From Microvirga makkahensis (GTDB taxonomy: Bacteria > Pseudomonadota > Alphaproteobacteria > Rhizobiales > Beijerinckiaceae): 47,358 nucleotides of DNA. The stretch spans positions 1 to 47,358 of the forward strand of contig NZ_WURB01000029.1 in NCBI RefSeq assembly GCF_009830105.1, read 5' to 3'. This document shows positions 17,352 to 25,742 of this stretch, in pieces. The notes beneath the pieces are model-generated. The model did no database searches. It was not told where the DNA came from and worked only from the letters and a program-made list of their open reading frames with translations. Each line of letters opens with the position of its first letter. The first letter of the stretch is position 1. Position numbers and translations under genes: made by a program.

Positions 17352-18221
17352 ATGAGAATCGCATTCATCGGCTTCGGCGAGGCCGCACGGGCCTTCACCG
17401 ACTCCCTCCAAGGCCGAGGCGAGGCTGAATTCACCGCCGCTTATGACATCAAGCAGGATGGGCCAATGGCCGAGGCAGCCCGGTCGCGGGGCCTGCGGTT
17501 CGAAGCCTCGGTGAAAGCGGCCATCGAGGATGCGGATTGGGTCTTTGCGGCCGTAACCGCGGACCAGTCTCTCGAGGCGGCTAAATCCGCGCTCTCGGCG
17601 CTGAAGCCGGGCCAGCTCTACATCGACATCAATTCCGTCTCGCCTGGGCGCAAGAAAGAGACGGCGGAACTCGTGGAGGCGACCGGCGCGGCCTACCTCG
17701 ACATGGCCGTCATGGCTCCCGTGCATCCGCGCGGTCATGCCACTCCCGTGCTCATTGCGGGCAGGACGGCCGCGGATCTCGCGCCCACCCTCGCCGCACA
17801 TGGTTTTTCCTTCGAAGCCGTGGGCAACGACGTGGGCGCCGCCACGGCGATCAAGATGGTCCGCTCCCTCTTCGTGAAAGGTCTTGAGGCCCTGACAGTG
17901 GAGACCATGCTCGCGGCGCGCGCCTCGGGTTGCCTCGAGCGCGTGATGGGCTCGCTTGCGGAGACCTTCCCCGGCCTTGGCTGGCCGAAGAACGTCGAAT
18001 ACATGTTCGAGCGCACCCTCCGCCACGGCATCCGCCGCGCGGCGGAAATGCGGGAAGTGGCGAAGACCTACGATGAGCTCGGCTTCGTCGGGCGCCTGGC
18101 GGATGCCGTGGCCGACGTGCAGGAGAAGCAGGGCAAGGTGGACGCGAAGGATCTCGGGAGACTCGAGATCGGCGACGCCATCGCCGACATCGTCGAGAAG
18201 CGCCTCGCCGCCGGCAGGTGA
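17352..18221 (+). CDS. NAD(P)-binding 6-phosphogluconate-dehydrogenase-like oxidoreductase (DUF1932 type)
   Basis: This 289-residue protein has an N-terminal Rossmann domain (MRIAFIGFGEAARAFTDSL, GxGxxA type) and a C-terminal helical domain like DUF1932 proteins related to beta-hydroxyacid dehydrogenases. The DINSVSPGRKKETAELVEA segment and the conserved lysine in TAIKMVRSLFVKGLEAL match the catalytic region of that superfamily. GGAG lies 8 bases before ATG 17352. It is 171 bp downstream of the LysR gene on the same strand. It probably oxidises or reduces a hydroxyacid of the neighbouring tricarboxylate pathway, but the reaction is not known. Confidence 0.8.
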   Translation: MRIAFIGFGEAARAFTDSLQGRGEAEFTAAYDIKQDGPMAEAARSRGLRFEASVKAAIEDADWVFAAVTADQSLEAAKSALSALKPGQLYIDINSVSPGRKKETAELVEATGAAYLDMAVMAPVHPRGHATPVLIAGRTAADLAPTLAAHGFSFEAVGNDVGAATAIKMVRSLFVKGLEALTVETMLAARASGCLERVMGSLAETFPGLGWPKNVEYMFERTLRHGIRRAAEMREVAKTYDELGFVGRLADAVADVQEKQGKVDAKDLGRLEIGDAIADIVEKRLAAGR

Positions 18222-18348
18222 CATCCGACGGCGGCTCGGAGGGCACGCACGCGATGCTCGGCAAGGCCAGGAACAATTTCGTGCCGATCCGAAGGTTGCG
18301 CGAAGGACGGGCTTTCACAACGTGGAGCAGCAGCTTTCGCCGCCTTGG

Positions 18349-19071
18349 TTACCGGGTCGCCTTCGGCGGCGTCGGGCAGATGCCGCCGCAGCATTCCACG
18401 CCCGGCAGAAGGTAGCGCAGGCAGCACAGCTTTCGCCGCCTGATGCGCTCGTTTTCGTGCGGCAGGTATTTGATCAGGCCGCCCATGGGGCTGCCCTGCC
18501 CGTCGGCGGATGCCCTGCTCTCCAGCAGCCCCCTCCCCTCGTCGAGCGCCGCGGGGTTGGCCCTGTCGTCCGCGCGCGCCTGCTGGAGCGTCCACTCGAA
18601 GATATCGGCGGCGTTGTTCCACAGCATCCGGGGCGACACCCGGAACCGGTCGGCCAGATGGCGGATCAGCGGCTCCACATGACCCGAGAACAGACGCGCG
18701 AACCTGTTCGTTCCCCCGGCACGCTGCGAAGCTCCGTCGTCGGGCAGGACGATGGCGGCCGTCTGGCCGCCCTCGTGCAGCGCGATGCTCACCTGATCCA
18801 GCGCCACCGGCAGGTCACGGTCGAGAAAGACGATGGCGGCGGTCGTCGGGATGATCAGAGCCCCGAAATGCCACTGCGCCCACATGGACACGAGCGCGCG
18901 CCGGTCGCCGCCGGGATGCACCTCGGCGAAGCGATCCATCAGGCCTTCGGTGACGCCTGCGTCGAGCAGATCGCGGCAGGGGATCGATGAAGGATGCTCG
19001 CCCGGGAGCGCGAGCCCGTCCTTGAAGCGGACGAAGGTGCCGGTGAAGCATGGCGCGAGCGAATGGATCAT
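18349..19071 (-). CDS. fhuF: FhuF-like siderophore-iron reductase
   Basis: This 240-residue cytoplasmic protein resembles FhuF, which reduces ferric siderophores to release iron through a [2Fe-2S] cluster held by C-terminal cysteines. The C-terminus has LCCLRYLLPGVECCGGICP. This reads as CC-x10-C-x3-C, whereas E. coli FhuF is CC-x10-C-x2-C, and one additional Cys is present. The middle part shows RFARLFSGHVEPLIRHLA and SPRMLWNNAADIFEW, typical of the family. It starts 5 bases after the MFS gene stop, as the third gene of a TonB receptor-MFS-FhuF operon, which confirms the siderophore role. Confidence 0.85.
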   Translation of the reverse strand: MIHSLAPCFTGTFVRFKDGLALPGEHPSSIPCRDLLDAGVTEGLMDRFAEVHPGGDRRALVSMWAQWHFGALIIPTTAAIVFLDRDLPVALDQVSIALHEGGQTAAIVLPDDGASQRAGGTNRFARLFSGHVEPLIRHLADRFRVSPRMLWNNAADIFEWTLQQARADDRANPAALDEGRGLLESRASADGQGSPMGGLIKYLPHENERIRRRKLCCLRYLLPGVECCGGICPTPPKATR

Positions 19072-19076
19072 GACCG

Positions 19077-20342
19077 TCAGGACGCCCGTTGTCGAAGGAG
19101 CATGCCGTCGCGCATCTCGCCGGTGTCGGTCGAGCGGCGGCTCAGGAGCGCGCCCGCCGGCACGGCCGCTGCGGCGAGAGCGCCGGCGATCCCGAAGAAC
19201 GCACCATATCCGAAATGCTGGGCGATCCAGCCTGCGCCGACGCCGCCCACCATGCTGACGAGGGCGTCCATGCATTGCAGCAGCGTGAAGTCGATGCCGG
19301 CTTGGCGTGGATCGGAGAGCGCCATGAAATGGGCATAGAGGGCGACATATCCGAGAGCCATGACGGCCGAGGAACTGGCGAGCGCCAGCCCGAGCAGGAC
19401 AACCCGGGGAATCCCGTCCGACCATGCGGCGACGGCGAGACCTACCAACGCGCCGGCCTGCAGCACCAATGCGATGACCAGGACGGCGCGCGCTCCCCAT
19501 GCTCGGACCATTGCGCCTCCGAGAAGGGCGCAGGCGAAGCCGATCGCCAGTCCGCCTACTCCGTTGATCACGCCGAGGGAGCTCAGATCGAAGCCCCTGT
19601 CGACCAGAAAGGGACCGATCATGCTCAATCCCCATTTCTGCGTCAGGGTGTAGACGGCGGCAAGCGCCAGGCCCTTGCGCATGTCGGAGCGTCTGAGCGC
19701 ATCGCGCAGCGACGGCTGATGTGTGCGCGGAGCGGCCGGAGCGCGCGCAGGCGACAGCAGGAACGGTAGCCCGAGGAGCACGATCAGCACCGCCATGGCG
19801 AGCGTCGCCCCTGTCCAGTCGAAGCGATCGACGAGGACGAGGAAAAGTCCCGATCCGATCGCAGCGCCGATATAGGCTCCGCCGACCTGGGCGGCGTTGC
19901 CCCATCCGTGGTGGCGCTCGGAAAGGCTTTCGACCGCATGCCCGTCGCAGGCGATGTCCACCGTCGACGCCGCGAAGGCAATGACGACGAGCACGGCCAT
20001 GAGCGGCGCCAGGCTGTTTGGGCCGATGAGCCCCACGAGAACGAGGCTCGCCGCCGAGATCATCCCTCCGGCGAGAACGATCGACCGTGAGCGGCTCGGG
20101 CCCGTTGCCGGCAGGCGATACCGTTCGAGCGCCGGAGCCCAGAGGAACTTCAGCACCCAGGGCAGGACCGCGAGATAGACGAGGCCGATCCTGTCGAGCG
20201 GCAGGCCCCGGTCGCGCAGCACGCTTGGAAGGGCGCTGAAGGTCATCCCCGAGATGATGCTCTGTCCCACATAGAGCCCGCCGACGCCGAGGACGACGGC
20301 GGCGGGGGAACCGAAGTTCCGCACGGCGCTCATGTTTCTCAC
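19077..20342 (-). CDS. MFS transporter, RhtX/FptX-like siderophore importer
   Basis: This 421-residue 12-span major facilitator resembles the RhtX/FptX group (related to AmpG) that carries ferric siderophores across the inner membrane. Visible segments include VGQSIISGMTFSALPSVLRD, WVLKFLWAPALERY and DGHAVESLSERHHGWGNAAQ. The GTG start at 20342 overlaps the TonB-receptor stop (GTGA). An alternative ATG lies 9 bases further on at 20333. The position between the receptor and FhuF genes makes siderophore import the best prediction. The cognate siderophore is unknown, since no biosynthesis genes are nearby. Confidence 0.88.
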   Translation of the reverse strand: MRNMSAVRNFGSPAAVVLGVGGLYVGQSIISGMTFSALPSVLRDRGLPLDRIGLVYLAVLPWVLKFLWAPALERYRLPATGPSRSRSIVLAGGMISAASLVLVGLIGPNSLAPLMAVLVVIAFAASTVDIACDGHAVESLSERHHGWGNAAQVGGAYIGAAIGSGLFLVLVDRFDWTGATLAMAVLIVLLGLPFLLSPARAPAAPRTHQPSLRDALRRSDMRKGLALAAVYTLTQKWGLSMIGPFLVDRGFDLSSLGVINGVGGLAIGFACALLGGAMVRAWGARAVLVIALVLQAGALVGLAVAAWSDGIPRVVLLGLALASSSAVMALGYVALYAHFMALSDPRQAGIDFTLLQCMDALVSMVGGVGAGWIAQHFGYGAFFGIAGALAAAAVPAGALLSRRSTDTGEMRDGMLLRQRAS

Positions 20343-22420
20343 CAGCGATACCGCAGGCTGGCGATGACCTTCCGGCCTTCGTCGAAGTAGCAGTAGTTGG
20401 AGGAGCAGACCTGGGGCCTCTCATCGAGCAGATTGGTGGCGTTCACCTGGAAGCGCATGCCCTTCAGACTAGGATCGATGTTCTCCAGATCGTACCGGAG
20501 CGCAGCGTCGAGATAGGTGCGCGGCTCGTTCTCGAGGATCGGCCGGTTGAGGTTGTCGCCGAGGCTCGAGCCGACATACCGCACGCCGCCGGCGATCCCG
20601 AGGCCCTTCGCAGGCCCCTCCTGCACCGTGTAGTCGAGCCAGAGGGACGCCATGTGGTAGGGCACGCTGGTCAGGCGGTTGCCCTCCGTCTCCGGCGTGA
20701 GGCGAAGGATGCGGGCGTCGGTATATGAATATGACGCCTGGACGTTGAGCCCTTCCGCGAGCGATGCGACACCTTCGATCTCGAATCCCCTGGAGCGGAT
20801 GTCGAGCTGAACCTGCTGGTTCGTCGCGTCGATCACCTGATAGACGGTGGCGTTGTCCTGGCGGAGATCGAAGACGGCCGCGCGGAGCGATGCGTTCGCG
20901 CCGGGCAGATCGTACTTCACGCCGATCTCCGTCTGCTCGCCGGTCGTCGGTTCGGCCACGCTGCCGTCGAGAAGCGTGCCCGGATTCGGCGTGAACGACG
21001 TGCCGTAGCTGACATAGGGCGCAAGACCGAGATCCGTCACGTAGCCCAGGGCGGCGCGGCCGGTGAACTTGGTGTCGTCCCGGTCGAACTCGAAGCCCGC
21101 GGTGTCGTACTCGCTCGAGAGCCAGTCGTGGCGGCCGCCCAGGGTCAGGCGCCAGTTCTGCCACTTGATCTGATCCTGGAGATAGAGGCCGGTCAGGGTC
21201 TGGGTCTGCTCCTCCCGATAGGTGAGAGCGGGATCGGTTCCGATCGGAACGATGCCGAAGCCCTGCTTGGAGACGTAGCTGAGGCGGCTGACGTCGAGGC
21301 CGCTCAGAATCGTGTGCCCGACTGGGCCGGTATTCACGCGGCTTTCGAGATGAGTGTCGCTGACGATGCCCCAGTTGCTCTCGCGCGTGAGTCCCGATCC
21401 GCCGTAGTAGTATTCCTGGTTGGTGCCGAGCGCCGAAAACCTGGTGCGCTGGCGCAGGGTTAACATGTCGTTGAAGCGGTGCTCAAACTCGTAGCCGATG
21501 CGGCCCTGCCGCTGACGGAAATCGTTGTAGCGGGCATCCCCGGCGAAGATCCTGGTCGCGCCGATCGACAGGCTGGTGGGATTGCCTGCGGCGTCCGTCG
21601 CGTAGTCGTTGAGATAGGCGGCGGTGCCGCCCGTCGTCGCATCCATATACTCGCCGAGGATCGTCAGGGACGTTGCCTCCGTCGGCCTCCAGGTGAAGGC
21701 CGGGGCCATGAAGACGCGATCGTCCTTGACGGCGTCGATTTCGGTTCCGGCATCGCGAACGAGACCCGTGAGCCGGTAGAACAGGGTATTGTCGGATGTG
21801 ACCGGACCAGAGAGATCGAAACTCCCCTGTAGGCGCCCGTAGGAACCGGTCTGCACCTCGACCTCGCGGAACGGGAGGAAGGTCGGTCGCTTGGAGATCA
21901 GATCGACGATGCCGCCGGTGCTGCTCGCGCCGTAGACCGAAGCCGCAGGGCCGCGCAGGATGGAAATGCCCTCCAGGCCGTAGGGTTCGAGCCTGAGCAG
22001 GCCGTTCGGGCTGTTGACCTGGCGCAGCCCGTCCCTGAACACGCCCGTATAGGTGACGTCGATGCCGCGGATCGTGAAGGCGTCGTAGCGCGGGTCGAAG
22101 CCGTATCCTCCCACCCGCGTTCCCGGCGTATAGGCCACCGCCTCGAGCAGGCTTTGCGGCTTGCGATCCTCGATCTGCTTCTGGGTCACCGTGGAAATCG
22201 ATTGCGGTGTTTCGAGGATCGGCGTGTCGGTCTTGGTGGCGCTCCTGGAGGACGTTGCCACATAGCCGTTGGCCGTGATCGGACCGCTCTGGTCGTTGGC
22301 GCGCCCCTGCACCGTAATCTCTTCGAGTTCGATGGGACGCGTCTCGGTCGCCTGAGCGAGCGCTTGGCTTGAAACGAAAACAAGAGCGGACGACGCCAAT
22401 AACGGGAGCGGGATCTTCAC
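20339..22420 (-). CDS. TonB-dependent siderophore receptor (FhuA-like)
   Basis: This 693-residue outer-membrane receptor has a signal peptide (MKIPLPLLASSALVFVSSQA, cleavage near ALAQA), a TonB box-like region (ELEEITVQG), a plug domain (TPQSISTVTQKQIEDRKPQS to SILRGPAASVYG and GGIVDLISKRP) and a beta-barrel ending in NYCYFDEGRKVIASLRYRW, with the terminal aromatic needed for barrel assembly. The overall style is that of ferrichrome/hydroxamate receptors. The start is GTG 22420 with AAAAGG upstream. It is first in the operon with the MFS importer and FhuF, downstream of a sigma70-like promoter at 22482-22509. Confidence 0.92.
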   Translation of the reverse strand: MKIPLPLLASSALVFVSSQALAQATETRPIELEEITVQGRANDQSGPITANGYVATSSRSATKTDTPILETPQSISTVTQKQIEDRKPQSLLEAVAYTPGTRVGGYGFDPRYDAFTIRGIDVTYTGVFRDGLRQVNSPNGLLRLEPYGLEGISILRGPAASVYGASSTGGIVDLISKRPTFLPFREVEVQTGSYGRLQGSFDLSGPVTSDNTLFYRLTGLVRDAGTEIDAVKDDRVFMAPAFTWRPTEATSLTILGEYMDATTGGTAAYLNDYATDAAGNPTSLSIGATRIFAGDARYNDFRQRQGRIGYEFEHRFNDMLTLRQRTRFSALGTNQEYYYGGSGLTRESNWGIVSDTHLESRVNTGPVGHTILSGLDVSRLSYVSKQGFGIVPIGTDPALTYREEQTQTLTGLYLQDQIKWQNWRLTLGGRHDWLSSEYDTAGFEFDRDDTKFTGRAALGYVTDLGLAPYVSYGTSFTPNPGTLLDGSVAEPTTGEQTEIGVKYDLPGANASLRAAVFDLRQDNATVYQVIDATNQQVQLDIRSRGFEIEGVASLAEGLNVQASYSYTDARILRLTPETEGNRLTSVPYHMASLWLDYTVQEGPAKGLGIAGGVRYVGSSLGDNLNRPILENEPRTYLDAALRYDLENIDPSLKGMRFQVNATNLLDERPQVCSSNYCYFDEGRKVIASLRYRW

Positions 22421-22481
22421 GGCACTGACCTTTTGTTAGCAGTGGTGTCCCGCCTACAGAGCAGATGCCGGGGAGTCAAAT

Positions 22482-22513
22482 ACTATAGTTTTGAATTATT
22501 TTAATGCAAAACT
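22482..22513 (-). promoter_or_regulatory. Promoter of the siderophore operon with overlapping inverted repeat
   Basis: On the minus strand, TTGCAT (22504-22509) and TATAGT (22482-22487) are spaced by 16 bp, a good sigma70-type promoter 62 bp before the receptor start. AGTTTTG (22487-22493) and CAAAACT (22507-22513) form a perfect 7-bp inverted repeat with a 13-bp spacer, running from the -35 to the -10 element. It is a plausible operator for an iron regulator, but does not clearly match the published Fur, Irr or RirA consensus. Confidence 0.5.
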
Positions 22514-22799
22514 TCCAGTTTAAAGTAGTTCTATTCTAGTTCGCATCCGCTTTGTCGCGTCAATACCTTGAGATTGCTTAGGGTCAGGATGGGCACTTTC
22601 GGCTACGATCCGGGCTTCTCTCTCACGGGACCGAATTCCACCTGGCTCGCTGGAATGCGCCGGAATCCGTCGAGCCATTCGAGCCGGAGGTAACGGAATC
22701 GGCCGCTCTGGATCGCTCGAGAGACCGGCCCCTCATAAGCCCGAGCGAGCTGCGCAGGACGGGGATCGGGATCGCGCTTGACGGTGGGAAGGCGCTGCC
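22514..22799. other. Intergenic stretch with one weak overlapping ORF
   Basis: This is the left flank of the ATP-grasp cluster. A 66-codon minus-strand frame (22603-22803) begins with TTG overlapping the stop of the upstream ATP-grasp gene. It encodes a basic peptide ending FGPVREKPGS and has no recognisable family. It could be a small coupled gene or a remnant. The rest is AT-rich near 22520-22545 and otherwise featureless. Confidence 0.3.
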
Positions 22800-24134
22800 T
22801 CAAGTCCGAATTGCGAACCGCGGCGGGATTCTACCGCGATATTCCGAGACGGCGACTTCCCTGGGTTCGGTACGGTCGGGTCCGATGCGGCACAGGCTGA
22901 CGACGTTCTCAACCGTTCGTGAGGGACCACATAACACTGCCTCCACCCGATCTTCCGCGCCGCTCCGTACCCATCCGGTAAGCCCGCGTAGGCGCGCTGC
23001 ACGACGGAGCCACCGCCCGAACCCAACGCCGTCGACGGGACCGGCGACCTCGATGTGCACCCTTTCCCAGAGACGCATGTCTACCGGTCGACTCCCGGGA
23101 AACAGATGCTCGATCAGCGCACCAGCCGCATCCCGAGGCCTACCGGCGACCGGGAAGTGATGCATAGCGATGTCGGGGTTTGTGTTGATCTCACAAATCG
23201 CCCATGTCTGCCGACTTGCTGGATGCGCGATATCCTCGACCAGCAGGTCTACCCCACAATGAATGGCACCCGGCAATGCCTTGCAAGTACGCACCGCAAT
23301 ATCGGCGAAATCAGGATGGACATCTTCCGTGACATCGACGCTCTCGCCACCGCCGCCGATATTTGCGACCAGGTGCAAACTGACCCGCCGTCCCAAGGAC
23401 GGAATCGAATCCGGCCTCAGCCCCTGATCCTCGAGGTGCCGCAACATCACCGGGGTCAGCCTGATCGGCTTTGCACCGACATAGGGATTGGGCCTGCGCG
23501 ACTGGTTCTTCCTTTCTATGAGTCCTTCGATCGATGTTTCACCGTCCCCTTCGATATAGGCGGGCACACGCCAGATCGCAGCCCGAAGTTGATCTCCGAC
23601 GACGAACAGCCGAAAGTCCCTACCATGGATGTGCCTCTCCACGATGATCTGCGTACTCGCGAAATCCTGTGCGACCTTCCACGCCAACGCGAAGTGTCTC
23701 CGCTCCTCGATGTTTGACGTCACTCCACGCCCGCCGTAGCCATGAGTAGGCTTTACGACGACCGGGAGTCCGATCGTCCTTGCAAAGGCCCACGCCTCGT
23801 CTTCCTGATCCCGCTCGAAGACAGACCCGTCCGGCACGCTCAGCCCAGCACCTCGAAGGATTCCTTTCGTAATATCCTTGGAATTCGAAATTAGACGCGC
23901 GACGAGCGATGTCGTGTCTGGTATGTGGCCCCAGAAGCTGACGGCACGGGATCCGTCCGAGATGCGATATGCGCGAGCCGAGATGCTCTCCACGTTCAGA
24001 TTCCGAACGAACGCAGCATATCTGATCACTTCGTCATGAACCGAGTTTCCTCTTGTGAACGACCGTGTTGATTGCGGGGACCATTCTGGCGCAGGTGCCA
24101 GATAGTCTTCTTGGCTTTCGAGAAGAGCCATCAT
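22800..24134 (-). CDS. Cyanophycin-synthetase-type ATP-grasp ligase fused to a degenerate acylphosphatase domain
   Basis: This 444-residue cytoplasmic protein has an ATP-grasp ligase (about 35-345) of the cyanophycin synthetase/GshAB style: VVVKPTHGYGGRGVTSNI, IIVERHIHGRDFRLFVVG, WRVPAYIEGDGETSIEGLI, DVTEDVHPDFADIAVRTCKA and EINTNPDIAMHHF. It should form an amide bond through an acyl-phosphate. An acylphosphatase-like domain follows (about 358-432; VAGPVDGVGFGRW, GLTGWVRSG). The catalytic Arg of the GVGFR motif is Gly373 and the catalytic Asn is Ser391, so it is probably inactive and may instead bind acyl-phosphate. The Mur-ligase half of cyanophycin synthetase is absent. ATG 24134 has AAGGA about 10 bases upstream. 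Substrates are unknown. Confidence 0.8.
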   Translation of the reverse strand: MMALLESQEDYLAPAPEWSPQSTRSFTRGNSVHDEVIRYAAFVRNLNVESISARAYRISDGSRAVSFWGHIPDTTSLVARLISNSKDITKGILRGAGLSVPDGSVFERDQEDEAWAFARTIGLPVVVKPTHGYGGRGVTSNIEERRHFALAWKVAQDFASTQIIVERHIHGRDFRLFVVGDQLRAAIWRVPAYIEGDGETSIEGLIERKNQSRRPNPYVGAKPIRLTPVMLRHLEDQGLRPDSIPSLGRRVSLHLVANIGGGGESVDVTEDVHPDFADIAVRTCKALPGAIHCGVDLLVEDIAHPASRQTWAICEINTNPDIAMHHFPVAGRPRDAAGALIEHLFPGSRPVDMRLWERVHIEVAGPVDGVGFGRWLRRAARLRGLTGWVRSGAEDRVEAVLCGPSRTVENVVSLCRIGPDRTEPREVAVSEYRGRIPPRFAIRT

Positions 24135-24593
24135 GATCCGGAATTCCTTAATCTACCGCTCTTCCATTCAGCGGCATCGCAAATACGATGTGACCGGCGG
24201 CGGAGAAAAGCCCTACGGACACGCTGCTGCTCTCATCAGGTACTGCAGCCTGCGCATCCGCTGGAGAGCGCGCCGCCCGGCAAGTTGATCCATGGCGCGC
24301 CTTATGTCTACCGGGCCGGGAGGACTGCCGCCATGACGAAATCCTTAGCCCACTCCACTACAAAGCGTTTTCACCCAGCCTCGAGCGCATGCCGCCGCGG
24401 CGTCGCCAAAACCTCTTGCCCAGAAATGGCAGATCGGCAGATCGAGCTTCGTGCGTACGAGGCTCTCGGTCATCGTCCGCCACGCGAATTCACCGCATCG
24501 CGTCAACCACGGTGATCCTGTCCGGTCCTTCGGGCACAACAACACCGCTCGGCATGGTCCTGCCCGACCGGCCTCCGTGGTCTGCGTTTCGCT
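24135..24593. other. 459-bp gap without a recognisable gene
   Basis: Short frames exist on both strands (the longest is about 147 codons on the +, overlapping the ATP-grasp start), but none has a family match, good start signal or consistent composition. The gap could hold a decayed gene or an old insertion. No terminal repeats or hairpins stand out. Confidence 0.4.
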
Positions 24594-25742
24594 TCAGTCC
24601 GAGGCCTCATCGTCCTCGTCCTGTTCGTCTGACTCCGCTATGGCTGGCGCCCGCTGGGCGTCAAGTACCATCCGATAGAGCCTCCGGACGCTGCTGTTCT
24701 TTACTCTCTTGCCGCCGGTCGTGTCGACAAGATGCACAATGACAAGGTCGCGCTTGGGTACGACGTAGAGCCGCTGACCGCCTCGGCCGGCGGCATAAAA
24801 CCCGTCCTTGGTCACTTTCCACATGTAACCGTAACCGGCCGTCGACTGTTCCTGCCGCCAGGCAAATTGAACCGAGGTGCTGCGGTCCACCCACTCCTTC
24901 GAAACAATGCGCTTGCCGCCGAACTCGCCCTTCCTCAAGTAGAGTAAGCCAACTCGCGCCAAGTCGAGTGCGCTCATGCGGAAAAGGTAAGCGGGATGCT
25001 CCGACTTGTCCCGTTCATAGTAATAGCGGCCGTCCTCCACATGGAAATGCTCCATCCCGAGGGGTCTGGCGATACGCTGCTCGAATCCCTCGAAGAAGTC
25101 ATCCGACGTGAGCCTCTTCAGTATCGTCACGAGAGCATTGAAATCCCAGTTGTTATAGAACCAGTGCTTGCCCGGCTCGTAGCTGTCCCGAGCCGGGCGC
25201 CGCTCACGCATTCCCTTCGTTTCATATGCTGCCGGATGGTACACGCCCGAAGTCGAAGTCAGGAGATCTTGAATCGTCGCTTGCCTCTCCTGCTCCGTCA
25301 GGCCGCCGACATCGTCTATTCCAAGCTCTTCCAGGCTCTTTGCGAGGTCCACCGTGCCATCGTCATAATAGGTCCCGTATGCCAGGCTCATGAGGCTCTT
25401 GCGCACCGAGTGCAGAGAGAATTTCGATTGATACCGGCCGTAATCGAGGATCACGAGCCCCTTGTGAATTACGAGCAGCGCATCGGTTCTGGCGCTCTCG
25501 GCATAAGCCTTCACGGCGTCGAGCTTCGTCGGAGACCAACCGGCCGCGTCAGGCGACAGCAGACGTCCCCAGCGGGGGACCGGCAGGTAGTCAACGTCCG
25601 GGTTGAAATGAGCCACGTCGACGAACGGGTAGCCTGGGCCTGACGCTTCGAACTGGGCGCGGGGTTCCGAAATCCGGAAGAAAACGCCAAGCAGCAGCGT
25701 GAGAGCTATCGCTACGGACGCAAGTATAATTCCTCTTCGCAT
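24594..25742 (-). CDS. Membrane-anchored beta-lactamase-family serine hydrolase
   Basis: This 382-residue protein has an N-terminal signal anchor (about 4-23) and a beta-lactamase/DD-peptidase-like domain. The catalytic S-x-x-K is SVRK (Ser112-Lys115). A Y-N-N motif occurs in HWFYNNWDFN, and GRGGQR occupies the K/H-x-G position. These proteins act as peptidases, esterases or amidases in the periplasm. The acidic tail (ESDEQDEDDEASD) is unusual. GGAAGGA lies 8 bases before ATG 25742. The gene overlaps the end of the ATP-grasp/CapA gene by 31 bases, so translation is coupled. It may trim or transfer the product of the neighbouring ligases, but this is inference. Confidence 0.85.
   Translation of the reverse strand: MRRGIILASVAIALTLLLGVFFRISEPRAQFEASGPGYPFVDVAHFNPDVDYLPVPRWGRLLSPDAAGWSPTKLDAVKAYAESARTDALLVIHKGLVILDYGRYQSKFSLHSVRKSLMSLAYGTYYDDGTVDLAKSLEELGIDDVGGLTEQERQATIQDLLTSTSGVYHPAAYETKGMRERRPARDSYEPGKHWFYNNWDFNALVTILKRLTSDDFFEGFEQRIARPLGMEHFHVEDGRYYYERDKSEHPAYLFRMSALDLARVGLLYLRKGEFGGKRIVSKEWVDRSTSVQFAWRQEQSTAGYGYMWKVTKDGFYAAGRGGQRLYVVPKRDLVIVHLVDTTGGKRVKNSSVRRLYRMVLDAQRAPAIAESDEQDEDDEASD

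Noticed and set aside
18349..20424. A 691-codon minus-strand open frame across the MFS and FhuF genes
   Set aside because: Only its last 240 codons (from ATG 19071) encode a recognisable protein, FhuF. The first part is an Arg/Pro-rich shadow of the MFS gene in another frame.
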